DNA from: Fennellomyces sp. T-0311
Lineage: Eukaryota > Mucoromycota > Mucoromycetes > Mucorales > Lichtheimiaceae
Reading direction: 5' to 3'
Assembly: GCA_025266875.1 (NCBI GenBank)
Contig: JALLLT010000033.1
Location: forward strand, 434,001-498,000
DNA: 64,000 nucleotides
The translations under genes were made by a program, and so were the position numbers. Below the pieces are notes generated by a model. The model ran no database searches. It was given only the letters and a program-made list of their open reading frames with translations, and had not been told where the DNA came from. Of this stretch, positions 21,309 through 32,132 are shown piece by piece; the stretch's first letter is position 1; each line of letters starts with the position of its first letter.

Positions 21309-22793
21309 CTATTCTATATCGAATACACCATTGCTTTTTACAGTTCCGAATTTATGTAGAGGAACGTGTATATCGACTGACGGTATGCGTAAATGAACAA
21401 TGAACACACCGATTGATTTATATCTACCAGTGACTTTATCCTGCTGAATGACTGGATGAAATATGCCATGGCGTCGGTAAGCATTAAATGGAATGTTCAA
21501 GACTTGGCATTCTTGTTGGGCATTGCTTTTGGTTAGAGACATGAATGCGGTTGGGTGATATTCCTCGGGTATATCGACAAGTGTTCCTTTGGTCATTGCC
21601 ATCATGGAATGCGTAATTTGGATATTGAAACTGGTTTGGAGGTCATGAATTTCCTTTTGGGCACCATTCGGCAACGCTTCTGGTGTAACAGATATATGAT
21701 CACAAGTGATATGTAAAAGTTGCTGGTTAACGATAGAATACTGTGGTTTCGGTACTTGAAGGTGAATAAAGCAAATTTCGAGCACGTGTATTCCATCAAT
21801 ACCAGTCCATGAAGGCAGAAAAGTGTACTTCCGCATCGTACTGGGATAGTTGACCAGTGGCTGTCCGAAGTAAAGTATAGTAAGATCTTCTTTGGCAAGA
21901 TTACTGTAGAATTCTTGAAGGACGGTCCGTATGTTGAGACTGTAGTTGCTCTTAATTTGAATTGTATCCGCGAAGATATTGGTAAGCGCGAAAACCTTGT
22001 CATGCTCTTTTGTGCTCATGCGTCTGTGAGCAAAGTATAGCACCTTGCATGCTTCCTTTCTTGCCGTACATAGCTCTTCCACAAGTGGATGAAGTCGCTG
22101 ATGATCGTATCGTCGTCCGTAAAAGAAAAGTTCCGTCATCTGGTGTGACCAGAAATGCGCCGCTTGACCAACAAAAACCATGTTTCGCGAGAGCACTGCT
22201 TCTTCCAAAGTCCACATCCGTTTGCACCATTCCGATCTGAGGATTTGCTGAAAGCAAAATCCGTCATATGGGTCGTGCTGGAATCTGATGTTTCGCGACG
22301 ATGGACTTGATTGTGGTGGATCCAGTTCGGGGATTAGAACCACAGTGAAGAGAGCATTCTTGTAAATGTTGTGCATTTGATTTATCTCTTCTTGCTTGCT
22401 TTTTTCGTCATCTTGATCAATGCATACTTTGTCGTACCAAATGTAGTCGATCCCAAAATTGCGGCATATTTCTTGAATGACAGTGTCAAATTTGACCATA
22501 GTAACTGTTTCCACTCGCCGACCCTGGTGATCGGAATCCCAGCTATGCTTGATGATCTTGTGGAGTCCTTTGTCGTCACAGGTTGACTTGCCATTTTCGT
22601 GCTCCACAATGTCTCCCGAGTAATTCCATGAGTATGAAAGGGCACAATACCCCAGGGTTGCCACCGATCCATGTACCCTTTTCATATCAGATACGCGTAC
22701 AAGCCATGTTGGTCGAAAGGATCCAATATCTCTCCAGGAGATTAATTTTCGTCTCCCAAAGGTTGTTTGATCATTGTCATAAATAAGGTACAT
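21309..22793 (-). CDS. HET-domain protein in the palindrome spacer
   Basis: A single-exon 494-residue HET-domain protein, the best preserved of the three here. Block 1 is YCALSYSWN, block 2 is IWYDKVCIDQDDEKSKQEE followed by HNIYKNALF, and block 3 is RMWTLEEAV. The C-terminal half aligns with the arm copies (LPSWTGIDGIH, final DIE). Overall similarity to the arm copies is clear but distant, so the spacer gene is an old paralogue, not part of the recent duplication. In characterised fungi HET proteins trigger incompatibility after fusion, usually with a partner gene; which partner is used here is unknown. Start at 22793: the first ATG, matching the arm copies' opening. Confidence 0.85.
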   Translation of the reverse strand: MYLIYDNDQTTFGRRKLISWRDIGSFRPTWLVRVSDMKRVHGSVATLGYCALSYSWNYSGDIVEHENGKSTCDDKGLHKIIKHSWDSDHQGRRVETVTMVKFDTVIQEICRNFGIDYIWYDKVCIDQDDEKSKQEEINQMHNIYKNALFTVVLIPELDPPQSSPSSRNIRFQHDPYDGFCFQQILRSEWCKRMWTLEEAVLSRNMVFVGQAAHFWSHQMTELFFYGRRYDHQRLHPLVEELCTARKEACKVLYFAHRRMSTKEHDKVFALTNIFADTIQIKSNYSLNIRTVLQEFYSNLAKEDLTILYFGQPLVNYPSTMRKYTFLPSWTGIDGIHVLEICFIHLQVPKPQYSIVNQQLLHITCDHISVTPEALPNGAQKEIHDLQTSFNIQITHSMMAMTKGTLVDIPEEYHPTAFMSLTKSNAQQECQVLNIPFNAYRRHGIFHPVIQQDKVTGRYKSIGVFIVHLRIPSVDIHVPLHKFGTVKSNGVFDIE

Positions 22794-24028
22794 CTTGCTT
22801 AAAGAGGGTTTTAGTATTCAATTACCAGTAACGCAAGATTTACATCGGTATATGCATCTTACTATGTATTTAGCGCTACTTTTACGAGAGCGCTTGTTAT
22901 CTTGTGAGATTGCAGATCGAATACATACGAAATAATAAAGCGTCGAGCTATTTTTTAAGATAACTTCTTTATGCATAGTTTGTGGTGTTACAAAGACATC
23001 ATTGGCCTAACGTGCATACTAATGTGTATCGCAAACAGCGCCGCATGACACAACGTGAGAAACACTAATGTGTTCTGGGGTCATTTGGAGCTCATAATGC
23101 ATATATTTTTCAAGCCGCATGGAGCAAAAGACGAACGTTATTTACAGCTCTGTATGCTCGGTACTATCACTGATTAAAGTAGCAAACGTTATTGGATTAC
23201 GGGGCGTAGACCATAGAACCATCAGCTCTCATCTGTTCTCACCTTATTCTTCTAGATAAACTGGTTATTATTATTTTAAAACTCTCAAAATGCTTGAAGT
23301 GGATATAGATTCCTTTCAAGAAGTCTGAGAGTTAATTTTTATTGCATTAGTCTGTGCTTTTTATGTGCATATAGACGTAGAGTATTTCGCACAGCGTCTT
23401 AAGACGGAATCTTAATAGAACAATATTATTTGTTGGCATGTTATGTTGTACAACAGTAAATACAAACAATACGGGAACGAGGTCAGCTGCATAAGCAACT
23501 TGTAAAGCACCACGCCAATTAATCTATATATGACGGAAACTAAGCGATACCATTCCTAAGCTATCTGATCGTATATTAGGTATGAAAGCAACTGCCTTTA
23601 GTAAAGTACTTTTTAAGAGCTCGATTTGTTCAGCTACAAAATATTTGAGTGCAGCGGAAAAACTTTGATTAAATATGCAGGGTGAGCAGTGACTTTGCCA
23701 AATTGAAGTTTGTATATAAGCTGCTTGGCTTTCAAAGATGTGTGCGGCGCACATGTCTGTGCAGCTACCAGAGACACTATGAAACGGGATCTGACAAAAA
23801 AATGCAGCCGGACAATTCCGATAGCCCAGTAATATAGACTATAGAAATGTGTAATATCATCCCGTGTGCGGCGTCGGCTGTCAGCACTCCTTCACTTTAT
23901 CAGATACTTCCATTTATAATTATGTTACCGCGCGCGGCAACATACATGATCCACAAAAGTATAAAAGTCATACATCTATTCCTACTACTACTTCATCAAC
24001 ACACCGCAACACCCATTTTACTTCAGCA
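22794..24028. other. spacer intergenic, with TATA box of the secreted-protein gene
   Basis: About 1.2 kb without a recognisable gene; the minus-strand frame 23524-23754 has no features. A clear TATAAAAG box at 23960-23967 lies 69 bp before the ATG of the secreted cysteine-rich protein. The spacer HET promoter should lie in the first few hundred bases. Confidence 0.55.
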
Positions 24029-24415
24029 ATGCTTCAAGTCTCCTTTACTGTCTTCATTTCTATCTGGGCTCTCCTTGTTTTTTTACTCCAGTTACAACCG
24101 GTTGCCGCTGCAAATGCTGTTTATTTACCGCTTCCAATGGATGGCGTGACACCGTACGATCCAAACTTTTGTCGTAGTCATAACGATTATGAAGAATGCT
24201 ATGCATGTGATACCCCATGTACAGACAATAGAAACAACTGCTGCGGCAGTTTGCACTTGGGCTCATGTCTCAATGGAGAATGCAAGTGTGGCTCAGCCTA
24301 CAGTGAACAAATGGAAGACATGTCGACCGCCTATTTCGGTTCCGAAATGCTAGAGCAAACCAACTACCCGCTACCAAGAAGATTCCCCGACATTATTTCA
24401 TCTTCTTTTTTCTAG
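24029..24415 (+). CDS. small secreted cysteine-rich protein
   Basis: A predicted 128-residue protein starting at the ATG 69 bp after TATAAAAG. Residues 1 to about 30 form a signal peptide: a long hydrophobic run (FISIWALLVFLLQL) then an Ala-rich cleavage region (PVAAANA). The mature part has about ten cysteines in a compact stretch (CRSHNDYEECYACDTPC, NCCGS, SCLNGECKCG), suggesting a disulfide-bonded fold. No family recognised; size and composition resemble fungal effector-like or cell-surface proteins, but function is unknown. It is single copy, in the palindrome spacer, ending 35 bp before the right arm begins. The longer upstream frame from 23864 is not preferred because it would bury the signal peptide. 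Confidence 0.65.
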   Translation: MLQVSFTVFISIWALLVFLLQLQPVAAANAVYLPLPMDGVTPYDPNFCRSHNDYEECYACDTPCTDNRNNCCGSLHLGSCLNGECKCGSAYSEQMEDMSTAYFGSEMLEQTNYPLPRRFPDIISSSFF

Positions 24416-24729
24416 TTTAATGATGAAAATGTCTGTATATTTAAAAATAAAAATTGATACATATTTTGTAATATATGGCTAAAACAGCGATGAAAAGCCA
24501 AGAGAATATCACGTAGTATTAGTTCAAGAACATTCACATCTACTATGGCAGCGCATGTTGCCATTTGGATTAAAGAAAAGTTTAGAAAAGACGGTATTTG
24601 TATCGTAAACATTGGTCATCCTTAAGCAAGTCTGATCTACAGACTAATTCGAATGATCTAATGAACAAGTACACATTTATGCGAACCCTTAAATTCCACG
24701 TATTATCGATATGAATATTTCAGTACTGC

Positions 24730-25074
24730 TTGCTGATCATTATGCGTGTTACTGGAGAACAAAAAGAGGTTCTTATCCAATACATTCATGACACGGAGTT
24801 GCAGAAAAACGCAAAATCTCAATTTCAAGGACTGTTGTATGTGATACCAAAGGTGCATCGTAAGTCACGATTTGCATACCGTAGAAAAGCTGCCAAGGTC
24901 AAAGAAAGGGCACTGTGTTTTTGCAAAGCCAAAGGACTGCGCCACGAAGCGAATTACAGCAGGCAAAAGCATATTTTTGGGATGATAGTAAACATAAAGT
25001 GCCATTCGGTTCAAAGCACCATGTTCTTGTCCAGGTATATTGCACATCCTTGCGCTCAATGTGATCAGAAATAA
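24730..25074 (+). CDS. hypothetical basic protein, right-arm copy
   Basis: Mirror copy of 20524-20856 with an identical translation; the ATG is at 24742 (the longer frame opens with TTG). No family recognised, and possibly a chance frame overlapping the gene C upstream region. Confidence 0.25.
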   Translation: MLIIMRVTGEQKEVLIQYIHDTELQKNAKSQFQGLLYVIPKVHRKSRFAYRRKAAKVKERALCFCKAKGLRHEANYSRQKHIFGMIVNIKCHSVQSTMFLSRYIAHPCAQCDQK

Positions 25075-25527
25075 TCCCGTCTCAATCAGCTTTTAGTTGA
25101 CATGATGCGAAAGGCTCGTTGCGTCATTGAATGAAATAAATACCCGTTAAATTATAAAGGGGGTCGGGTTCGCTTTTTCAACTGTGATATTCGACGGATC
25201 TGCTGCGTGTCCCCGCGTCGACTTGACGGGAAAAATCATATGGCAACGGAAAAGGCCGGGTGAGCCAATCACATCCCTCTAAAGTATTGTCATTGCTACT
25301 GGCCGGATGTTCTGACCGGAAAGAACACGCTGTATCATTTGCCTGTGTATATCAATGCTAGTTATATTTAAAAAAAAAAATACAACAATAACCATGGAGA
25401 CGTTCTATGACAATTAATTTTTGCGCTTGTCGGCTTGGGGCTCCTGACAATAGATAAAGGCTTGAGATATTCTGTCTTTTTAACATGTGTAACCTTGGCG
25501 ATCGTACCCGATCGACAGGTATAAAAG
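25075..25527 (+). promoter_or_regulatory. promoter region of gene C, right-arm copy
   Basis: Mirror of 20071-20523: GTCGAC, CATATG, a CCAAT box (GCCAATCACA, about 25264-25273) and TATAAAAG at 25520-25527. The CATTGAGCGCAAGG block lies just upstream as its reverse complement, near 25050. Confidence 0.6.
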
Positions 25528-25582
25528 CACATTGGCTCAGAACGTTTTTATTTCCCAGCCCTCCTTCTCATCTCTCTCACCC

Positions 25583-26020
25583 ATGAACAAGGAAAATCTT
25601 TGCGATTGCCTGGCGTCATCATCGTGCCACTACCACCCTTACAAATGTAAGCATGGTAGCCAAGGCCCCCACCGTTACCACTGCTGCTCCCACCACGTGT
25701 ACCATGTACACCGTTATCACCACCATTACTTCTACGAGGAGGTTCATTATCTCCACGATTATGAGGAAGCTTCTTGGTCAGGTTGTGCTGGCAATTGCGG
25801 CATCGACAAACGTAGCAATACCGACACCAAGAGTTGCACCCAAACCAAGGACCACAGTAGCAGCAGCAATGGTAGCAACCAGTCGTCCAAGAATGCAAAG
25901 AAGCGAAAGGCTGCTGATGAGGAAGAAGCAGAGTCGTGGCTCTCCAAGTTGTCCAAGGCGTCTAAGGCGTCTAAGGCGTCCAAGGCGTTCAAGTCCAAAT
26001 GCAGCTCGAACACTATTTGA
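25583..26020 (+). CDS. histidine-rich small protein C, right-arm copy
   Basis: Mirror copy of 19578-20015, with an identical 145-residue translation: signature C-H-Y-H-P-Y-K-C, Cys/His block ending YFYEE, Ser/Asn stretch, and C-terminal SKA triplets. The ATG at 25583 follows TATAAAAG by about 60 bp. A CT-rich 3' tract follows the stop. Its neighbours in order are the small basic frame upstream and gene B downstream in the same direction. Confidence 0.55.
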   Translation: MNKENLCDCLASSSCHYHPYKCKHGSQGPHRYHCCSHHVYHVHRYHHHYFYEEVHYLHDYEEASWSGCAGNCGIDKRSNTDTKSCTQTKDHSSSSNGSNQSSKNAKKRKAADEEEAESWLSKLSKASKASKASKAFKSKCSSNTI

Positions 26021-27090
26021 CTGGTTACTTTCTTCTGTCTATTCGTGTTCTACCCCCTTCCGTAGCTCTCTTCCTTTCTTTCAGTGTAGTTAACATAAAT
26101 ACATTTTCCTTGCTTATGGCCTCATATGTTTTAGCTAGTTATCAGATTCATTTGATCGACCTTAACAATGCCTAATGTCCCAAAATCCCGCCTTGCTGCA
26201 ACGAGGTCCAATGGGGAAAAGGCAAGAATAATTTGATCGCTTAATGTGGCGCAGTATGAACGCGTTTATAAGGTAAAGGGGGAATGCTTACACTGGTAGT
26301 TACTTTGAAACATCGTAGCAAAAAAAGTAGTTGCCGTGACTCCAGGCAGCAGCCTAAGCGTTGATATAACCCTTCATTAAAAAATACCCATTTGTGATTC
26401 TGAAACTCAATGTATATCGTGCAAATAAAAGCACGTTAATCCAAGCTCTTGATAACATGGAAGTTATGTAAAGCCTGCATTCATAAAGTAATAGCAATAA
26501 ATTAACCTGTTACATTTTAACTATAGATGGAAAGAGAAGGTGGCCTTCGTGAGGTGAATAATCAACTGAACTGCTAGGTGCGGAACAAAAAATAGTCTTC
26601 AGCATGAAAAGGAAGGTCGAAAAGTACTATTGAAATAGGCGATGGTGTCATTTCTAGACCAACATAAAGCTTTAGGGCAGTACTCACTAGGGCTACCGTA
26701 AATCCGCATAACGTTTAGTAGAAAGCACGCACTGCTGTACATGGTACCAAAAAGTTGATTGTATGATACACTGAACAAGGGATACAGCCAAAAAAAAAAC
26801 CGGTGCCGCGGGTCATCGGTACACCGATCCAGAAGTCCGGGAAACCAAGAACAGTTGACGTATATTACCGGATGACGATCCAGCAGCGCATCTCTGGATC
26901 CATAGTGTTATGCGTGTTTTCAAGGGCCCTTGCGCTCAATGCGATTGGCTGGGACTGCCCAGTTAAATGAGAGTTTGTCAAAGTGTTGCGTCATGGCAAG
27001 AGGTTTGGAATGCAACTGAAGAAGGAGCAATGGCGAACGTTTGAAATGACATGCAGGATTGAACGAACTGAGTGTTCTTGATTTAAAAGC
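26021..27090. other. spacer between genes C and B, right arm
   Basis: Mirror of 18508-19577. No gene recognised. Near 26935 and 26990 lie the reverse complements of CATTGAGCGCAAGG and ATGACGCAAC, elements also found upstream of gene C. Confidence 0.5.
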
Positions 27091-27433
27091 AACCTTGTCG
27101 TGCTCGCTTTATTGACAGTGATCTGCCGTGAACGCTCGCGTCGACAGGACGGAAAGTATCATATGTCAACAGAAAAGATGGTGTGGACCAATCACAGCCC
27201 TCCCAAAACTTTGGTATTGCTCCTGGCACGGTGCGCGGTCAACAAGACAAAAGGCTTTATGGCTTACTTGTGTAGATCAGTGCTAGTTTAAAGAATAAAA
27301 ATAACGAAACTATAACCATAGAAACATTGATTTCTATGTTTTGTTGTCTTTGGGATACCTATGGTGACAGACAGAGACTTCCGAGGCTGTGTTTTGAGTG
27401 TGTGTAACCTTCGCAATCGTGCAAGACCGAAGA
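27091..27433 (+). promoter_or_regulatory. conserved promoter module of gene B, right-arm copy
   Basis: Mirror of 18165-18507. It contains CTTGTCGTGCTCGC, CGTCGAC, CATATG, the CCAAT box ACCAATCACA (27187-27196) and GTGTAACCTTCGCAATCG, then the TATA-like ATAAAAAAG. Confidence 0.7.
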
Positions 27434-27481
27434 TAAAAAAGCGAGTTGGCTCAGAACCTTTTGATTTCCCAGCTCTTTACA

Positions 27482-27967
27482 ATGCCAAGAATTAAAGTAA
27501 CTTCGCAAAAAAAAGGTAAGACGGTCAAAACCTCCATATCCGTCAAGGAATCAGCTTCCTGCCGCTATCATCCCTACCAGCAAGGCTGTCATCATGCCCG
27601 CCAATATCACGTGCACGTGCACCACCACTATCACTACAACTACCATGAGCACCACGAGCACCACTACCACCATCATCGCAGTCATCATGATCGCAGAGAG
27701 GTTTCTTGCTTGAATAGACACCGCAGCAACAGCTGCAGAAAGCGTGGTCGCTCCTCCTCTCGCAACAGTAACAACAACAACGACAACAACGACAACAGCG
27801 ACAACAACAGCGGCAAAACTGGTACGCACACTACTACCACCAACCCCAGCAGCAACTTCGTCGCTACCACAACTCCTACCATCTCTACTCATTCCAGTCG
27901 CGAAACGGAACGATTTTTCGCAATGAAAAGTAGGGCGGAGCGGGCAAAGTATGACGTTTTGCGCTGA
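27482..27967 (+). CDS. histidine-rich small protein B, right-arm copy
   Basis: Mirror copy of 17631-18116, with an identical 161-residue translation: basic N-terminus, C-R-Y-H-P-Y signature, dense histidine block, Asn/Asp tract, and RAERAK tail. The 5' leader contains GGCTCAGAAC and ATTTCCCAGC, shared with gene C. The stop is followed by a CT-rich tract ending near 28040. It converges with gene A of the same arm. Confidence 0.55.
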   Translation: MPRIKVTSQKKGKTVKTSISVKESASCRYHPYQQGCHHARQYHVHVHHHYHYNYHEHHEHHYHHHRSHHDRREVSCLNRHRSNSCRKRGRSSSRNSNNNNDNNDNSDNNSGKTGTHTTTTNPSSNFVATTTPTISTHSSRETERFFAMKSRAERAKYDVLR

Positions 27968-30352
27968 CTGCTTCCTCTTTTGCCCTCCTTTCTCCTCTGC
28001 TCTCTCCCCTATCTCTCTTTCTTTGCTCTATCCCTCTCTCACAGTACATGGCTATAAATAAATTACATATCTTTGCGTGCGTCATAAGCCAGTGATATGA
28101 ATAGCGGTCGCGAATGGGTACTTGACAGTCTTGCAAGTCAATCAGAATTGAAGTCTAATCTTAAATTGGTGTCACTCGTGTTGTATGGTCAAAACATGGG
28201 CACGCATTCTCATAAATTGTAAAACTTTATAGCGTAAAATGAAGAACGAATCGTGTGAATGCTTCCGAGCGTCTCTCAGTATGATTTAATGCTCGCTTTC
28301 AATACTTCTGGGAAAAGCAAACGCTGAATGTATCGACAGCATGTGAGCATGAGCGTTTACACGAAACATAATTCATAACAAGCTGCAAGAAGATGAAGAT
28401 ACCCAGTGCACTGGTTAAGTGTTCTTTGTCACGAATCGGTAGAGCGCTGATACATAATTCCATTGACAGTTTCGTCATTGGTTAACCACGTGTCCTTAGA
28501 ACTATATGATTTTCATATAAAACAGTGCAAGAGATACGTACATATCTTTCTCTTTATCCTTGCTACAGTACCGAAAGTTGTCATCGACTATCAAACCACG
28601 TTTAAAAGCTGTAAGAATAGCGGGATTTTCACACTTTTATTTGCTCGTCAAGCGTGCCACCTGAAACCGACGGTATCGCATCGGCCGCATCATATCTCGA
28701 TACTTCTAGTGTGGATTCTGTATGAATTCAACCCCATATACGCAACCCGTCGCTGATATTGTGAACGACTGTTTCTGAGATGATGTGGATTCATATTGTG
28801 CAAATGTTATTTACACTGCCAACAAGTTCAGCCTATAATAACATCACCAACCCGTTTTTATGTGTCTCTTTCTTGCAGCACAGCTTATCAGGTTCGATTT
28901 TACATTCTGAGCTCTACTGCCATTGCTCATGCTATCAAGGATTCTAATATCCTACAAAATCTCGAAAAAAACTGATAAATAAATCCAAGCATACTTTGTT
29001 AGTACATGGTTTTGGTTAGAATTTGGCATATCAGGGTGTCCAGTGGACAATAATGTTTGTATGCGGCTTTTATCATATAGCTCACCGACTAACTATACAT
29101 CAATAGAATCTTCCATGTACATAACTTGTGTAGCGAATGGTAATACTGAAATACAGTATCTGCAGTTTGTGATCAATTATGACACATGGCATCTGTGAGA
29201 TGCAAAGATTTGAGTGCCGTCTATGTTTCTTTGAAACAGTCAATCAGATTACGTTGTTGTGAAAGGAAATTGTTTGTGTAAGGTAATTCTGTGTGAAACA
29301 GGGTCCACAAATAGGTTGAAATAAGAGAAATAGAAGGGGTGAGTTAACCAAATACAGATATAAGCTCCTGTCTTGGGCTTTGAAAGATATGATCAAGATA
29401 ACTGAGGTCAAGTTAACTGCTTTATTTCATTTGATAATTCGGGGGTATTTATAGGCTTCTTTCCTCTAGGTTCTGAATATACGACTGTGATCATAGCTAG
29501 TTGTTCCGGAGGCACGTTGTTGATGTAAAAGGGTTTCTCGAAATGATCCGAGTGTAAGATGAAAGATGTGCAAAATGCACATGTATAATAGTATATCGGA
29601 TGTTGGCCGTGGGCATCCGAGTACAAAGGTAGATTGCGATGTGCAAATTGCGCAACTATAATAAAATAATGGATATTGACCGTGGGTTCCATGTAGAGAA
29701 GTAGATTGAGATGTGCAAGATGCACCAAACAATAGAGTAGACAGCAGACCAAATGGGCAGGTGCTTACTGTATATGTAATATGGCGATATTAGAAGAAAA
29801 GCCAAACGGCAAAGGAATTTTGTTACAACGTACGACAGCTTGCTTCCACATGCTCTTTTGCGGCGAAATAATACTTTCCTAAATTTGACCGGATCGAGAG
29901 GTATCGTATTTTCTCACCTGCTAGAAGGATGCTTTTTTTAACGTATAAATAAAAGAGTTTAAACGTACTACCAAAAGAAGGCCTTCCTATTGTGACATTT
30001 TTGTGCGATCAACATTGCTCATGTTGTGATCCATTCATTACGACATTGCAGCAGGGCAGCATGTTTGAGACTGCATGCACATCTTTAATTCCTAACAGCA
30101 CACGCAGAACGAATGATTCCAATTTAAATTCTGACAGATACACAAAACTGTTATACTTTGACTTGAAGACTATTGTCAACCAAACGACCATAGCACTGAA
30201 CCATTGACACACGGTAATATACGCAAAGATATGAGTAGCTTTATTGGCAAAGAGAAAGAGAGAGAAAGCAAGAGAAAGAGAGAGAGAAAGCAAGAGAAAG
30301 AGAAAGAGGAAGCAAGAGAGAGAAAAAGAGAAAGCAAGAGAGAGAGAAGTCA
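27968..30352. other. spacer between genes B and A, right arm
   Basis: Mirror of 15246-17630: CT-rich 3' tract of B, frames 28463-28756 and 29408-29752 without recognisable domains, the 72-73-bp tandem repeat at 29532-29725, and the purine-rich complement of the gene A 3' tract at about 30253-30352. Confidence 0.5.
29532..29725 (-). repeat. degenerate tandem repeat, right-arm copy
   Basis: Mirror of 15873-16066, with the same three units of 72-73 bp sharing the GATGTGCAA core on this strand. Confidence 0.7.
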
Positions 30353-30707
30353 TCAGATGGTTGTGGTACGCATCCACTCCTCGATCTTTGCCCTCTCGCT
30401 CGGGCTCATGCTTAAGCCTGGAGCTCTTTTGTGAGGTTCGCTCTTTGGCTTCTTGTTTCTGTTATGCCTTTTATTGGAGGTACGGGGAGAAGCACGGGAT
30501 TTTTTGTCTTTGCTTTGTCCTCTGGTGGTAGTGCTTTTGGTGCCGCCGCTATGTTCATCGCAACGACCCAACGAGCTAGAGACCTCGGTTTGATCAATGC
30601 CCTCTTGACCGCGCGGCTCCTCGTAATAAAAATGATGATAATGGTGCACGTGCATGTGGTGTACATGGTGTACATGGTGAACACGGTGGCTGCTGAAGCT
30701 GCTGTTT

Positions 30708-30801
<94 letters not shown>

Positions 30802-30928
30802 GGTGACTGCTGCTGCGGCTACGGACGCGGTCATGGCGACAGCCTACATTCTGGTACGGATGGTGGCGGCAGCAGGGACACAAGGCCGAAACCTGTAGCG
30901 CTTTGTTACAAACCTTAACGTTAGGCAT
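30353..30928 (-). CDS. histidine-rich small protein A, right-arm copy
   Basis: Mirror copy of 14670-15245, with an identical 191-residue translation including the same number of Ser-Asn repeats. Start at the ATG ending at 30928. Signature C-R-H-H-P-Y, His/Tyr block ending YYEE, basic Ser-rich tail. Its TATA box lies at 30972-30979. Confidence 0.55.
30708..30800 (-). repeat. hexanucleotide microsatellite, right-arm copy
   Basis: Same six-base repeat and same unit number as 14798-14890, read on the opposite strand (TTGCTG units). Confidence 0.9.
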
Positions 30929-30973
30929 TAGTGAAAGAGGCGGAAGATCCAATAGTTCTGACCCTACGCGCAT

Positions 30974-31321
30974 TTTATATCCTTCGGTCTGGCACGATTG
31001 CGAAGGTTACACGCGCTCAAAACACAGCCTCGGAAGTCTCTGTCTGTCACCATAGGTATCCCAAAGACAACAAAACATAGAAATCAATGTTTCTATGGTT
31101 ATAGTTTTATTATTTTTATTCTTTAAACTAGCACTGATCTACACAAGTAAGCCATAAAGCTTTTTGTTTTGTTGACCGCGCACCGTGCCAGGAGCAATAC
31201 CAAAGCTTTGGGAGGGCTGTGATTGGTCCACACCATCTTTTCTGTTGACATATGATACTTTCCGTCCTGTCGACGCGAGCATTCACGGCAGATCACAGTC
31301 AATAAAGCGAGCACGACAAGG
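30974..31321 (-). promoter_or_regulatory. conserved promoter module of gene A, right-arm copy
   Basis: Mirror of 14277-14624, with TATAAAAT at 30972-30979, the CCAAT box near 31218-31227, and the CATATG and GTCGAC elements. Confidence 0.7.
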
Positions 31322-32132
31322 TAGATAGCATTTAAAGCAAGCAAGTTATTTACACTCAAAAGTGCTTGCCATTTCAAAGTGCTTGCCATTACTCATTCAT
31401 TTGCTACATTCCAAAGCTCTTTACACCACACACTGATTTATTCGTTCTCGCCCAATTGACAGTCGCTTTAGACACAAGGGCTACAACGCATACAACTTGT
31501 TTCGAGTAAAGATAGCCAGCGTTGGATTGTCGCGCGGGAAGCGTATGTCAACAATGCTTTTGCTTTTGTGTAACCGATGTTACGGATGACATCCGTCAGC
31601 TGTGCAGACTTTTTATGTCGATGCTTACTATGATGACTGGTTTGTCCTCCCACTGTCATATCCGCAATGACACTTTGAAGAGGTATGTATTTAATGCACT
31701 GTGGTTTTCATATGCGCAGCTTCATGCTGATATTGAACGAAGCAATGCTATGCGAACAATCCCATCGTTAGTTCCTGAACTTCTTGTTCATGTGAATGAC
31801 AAAACCATATGCAGCAGCTCAAACTGATTGTTTTTCAAACTTTCATTTCGATCTGTGGTTTGCTAATGTTGTCCTCTATGGCAGCCGGGCATGTAGCTCG
31901 ACAAATATATGCCAATCGTTGCGGTTAGTTGGAAATTCCGTATCGAATACTTATACATACACTGCGAATAATTTTGGGTGAATTTTGATAAATAGTTTTT
32001 TAAAGTGGTTAAACATAAGCTTTTAACCGCTTGAATTGCTAAAATGGTAGTAAGTGGTTAAAAAGCTAATGTTTATTGCTGTAACCACTTTTAACGATCG
32101 AAATTATTTACAGTGATAAACGTGACAAAATT
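31322..32132. other. arm-internal intergenic region, right arm
   Basis: Mirror of 13469-14276. It includes the open frame 31522-31827 (no features), the AT-rich TAACCACTT-like inverted words, and the 3-bp CTT insertion near 32019 relative to the left arm. Confidence 0.5.

Noticed and set aside
31522..31827. 101-codon frame with a possible 37-nt intron, present in both arms
   Set aside because: No domain, and the putative intron is too short and would break the frame. Left as unassigned sequence.
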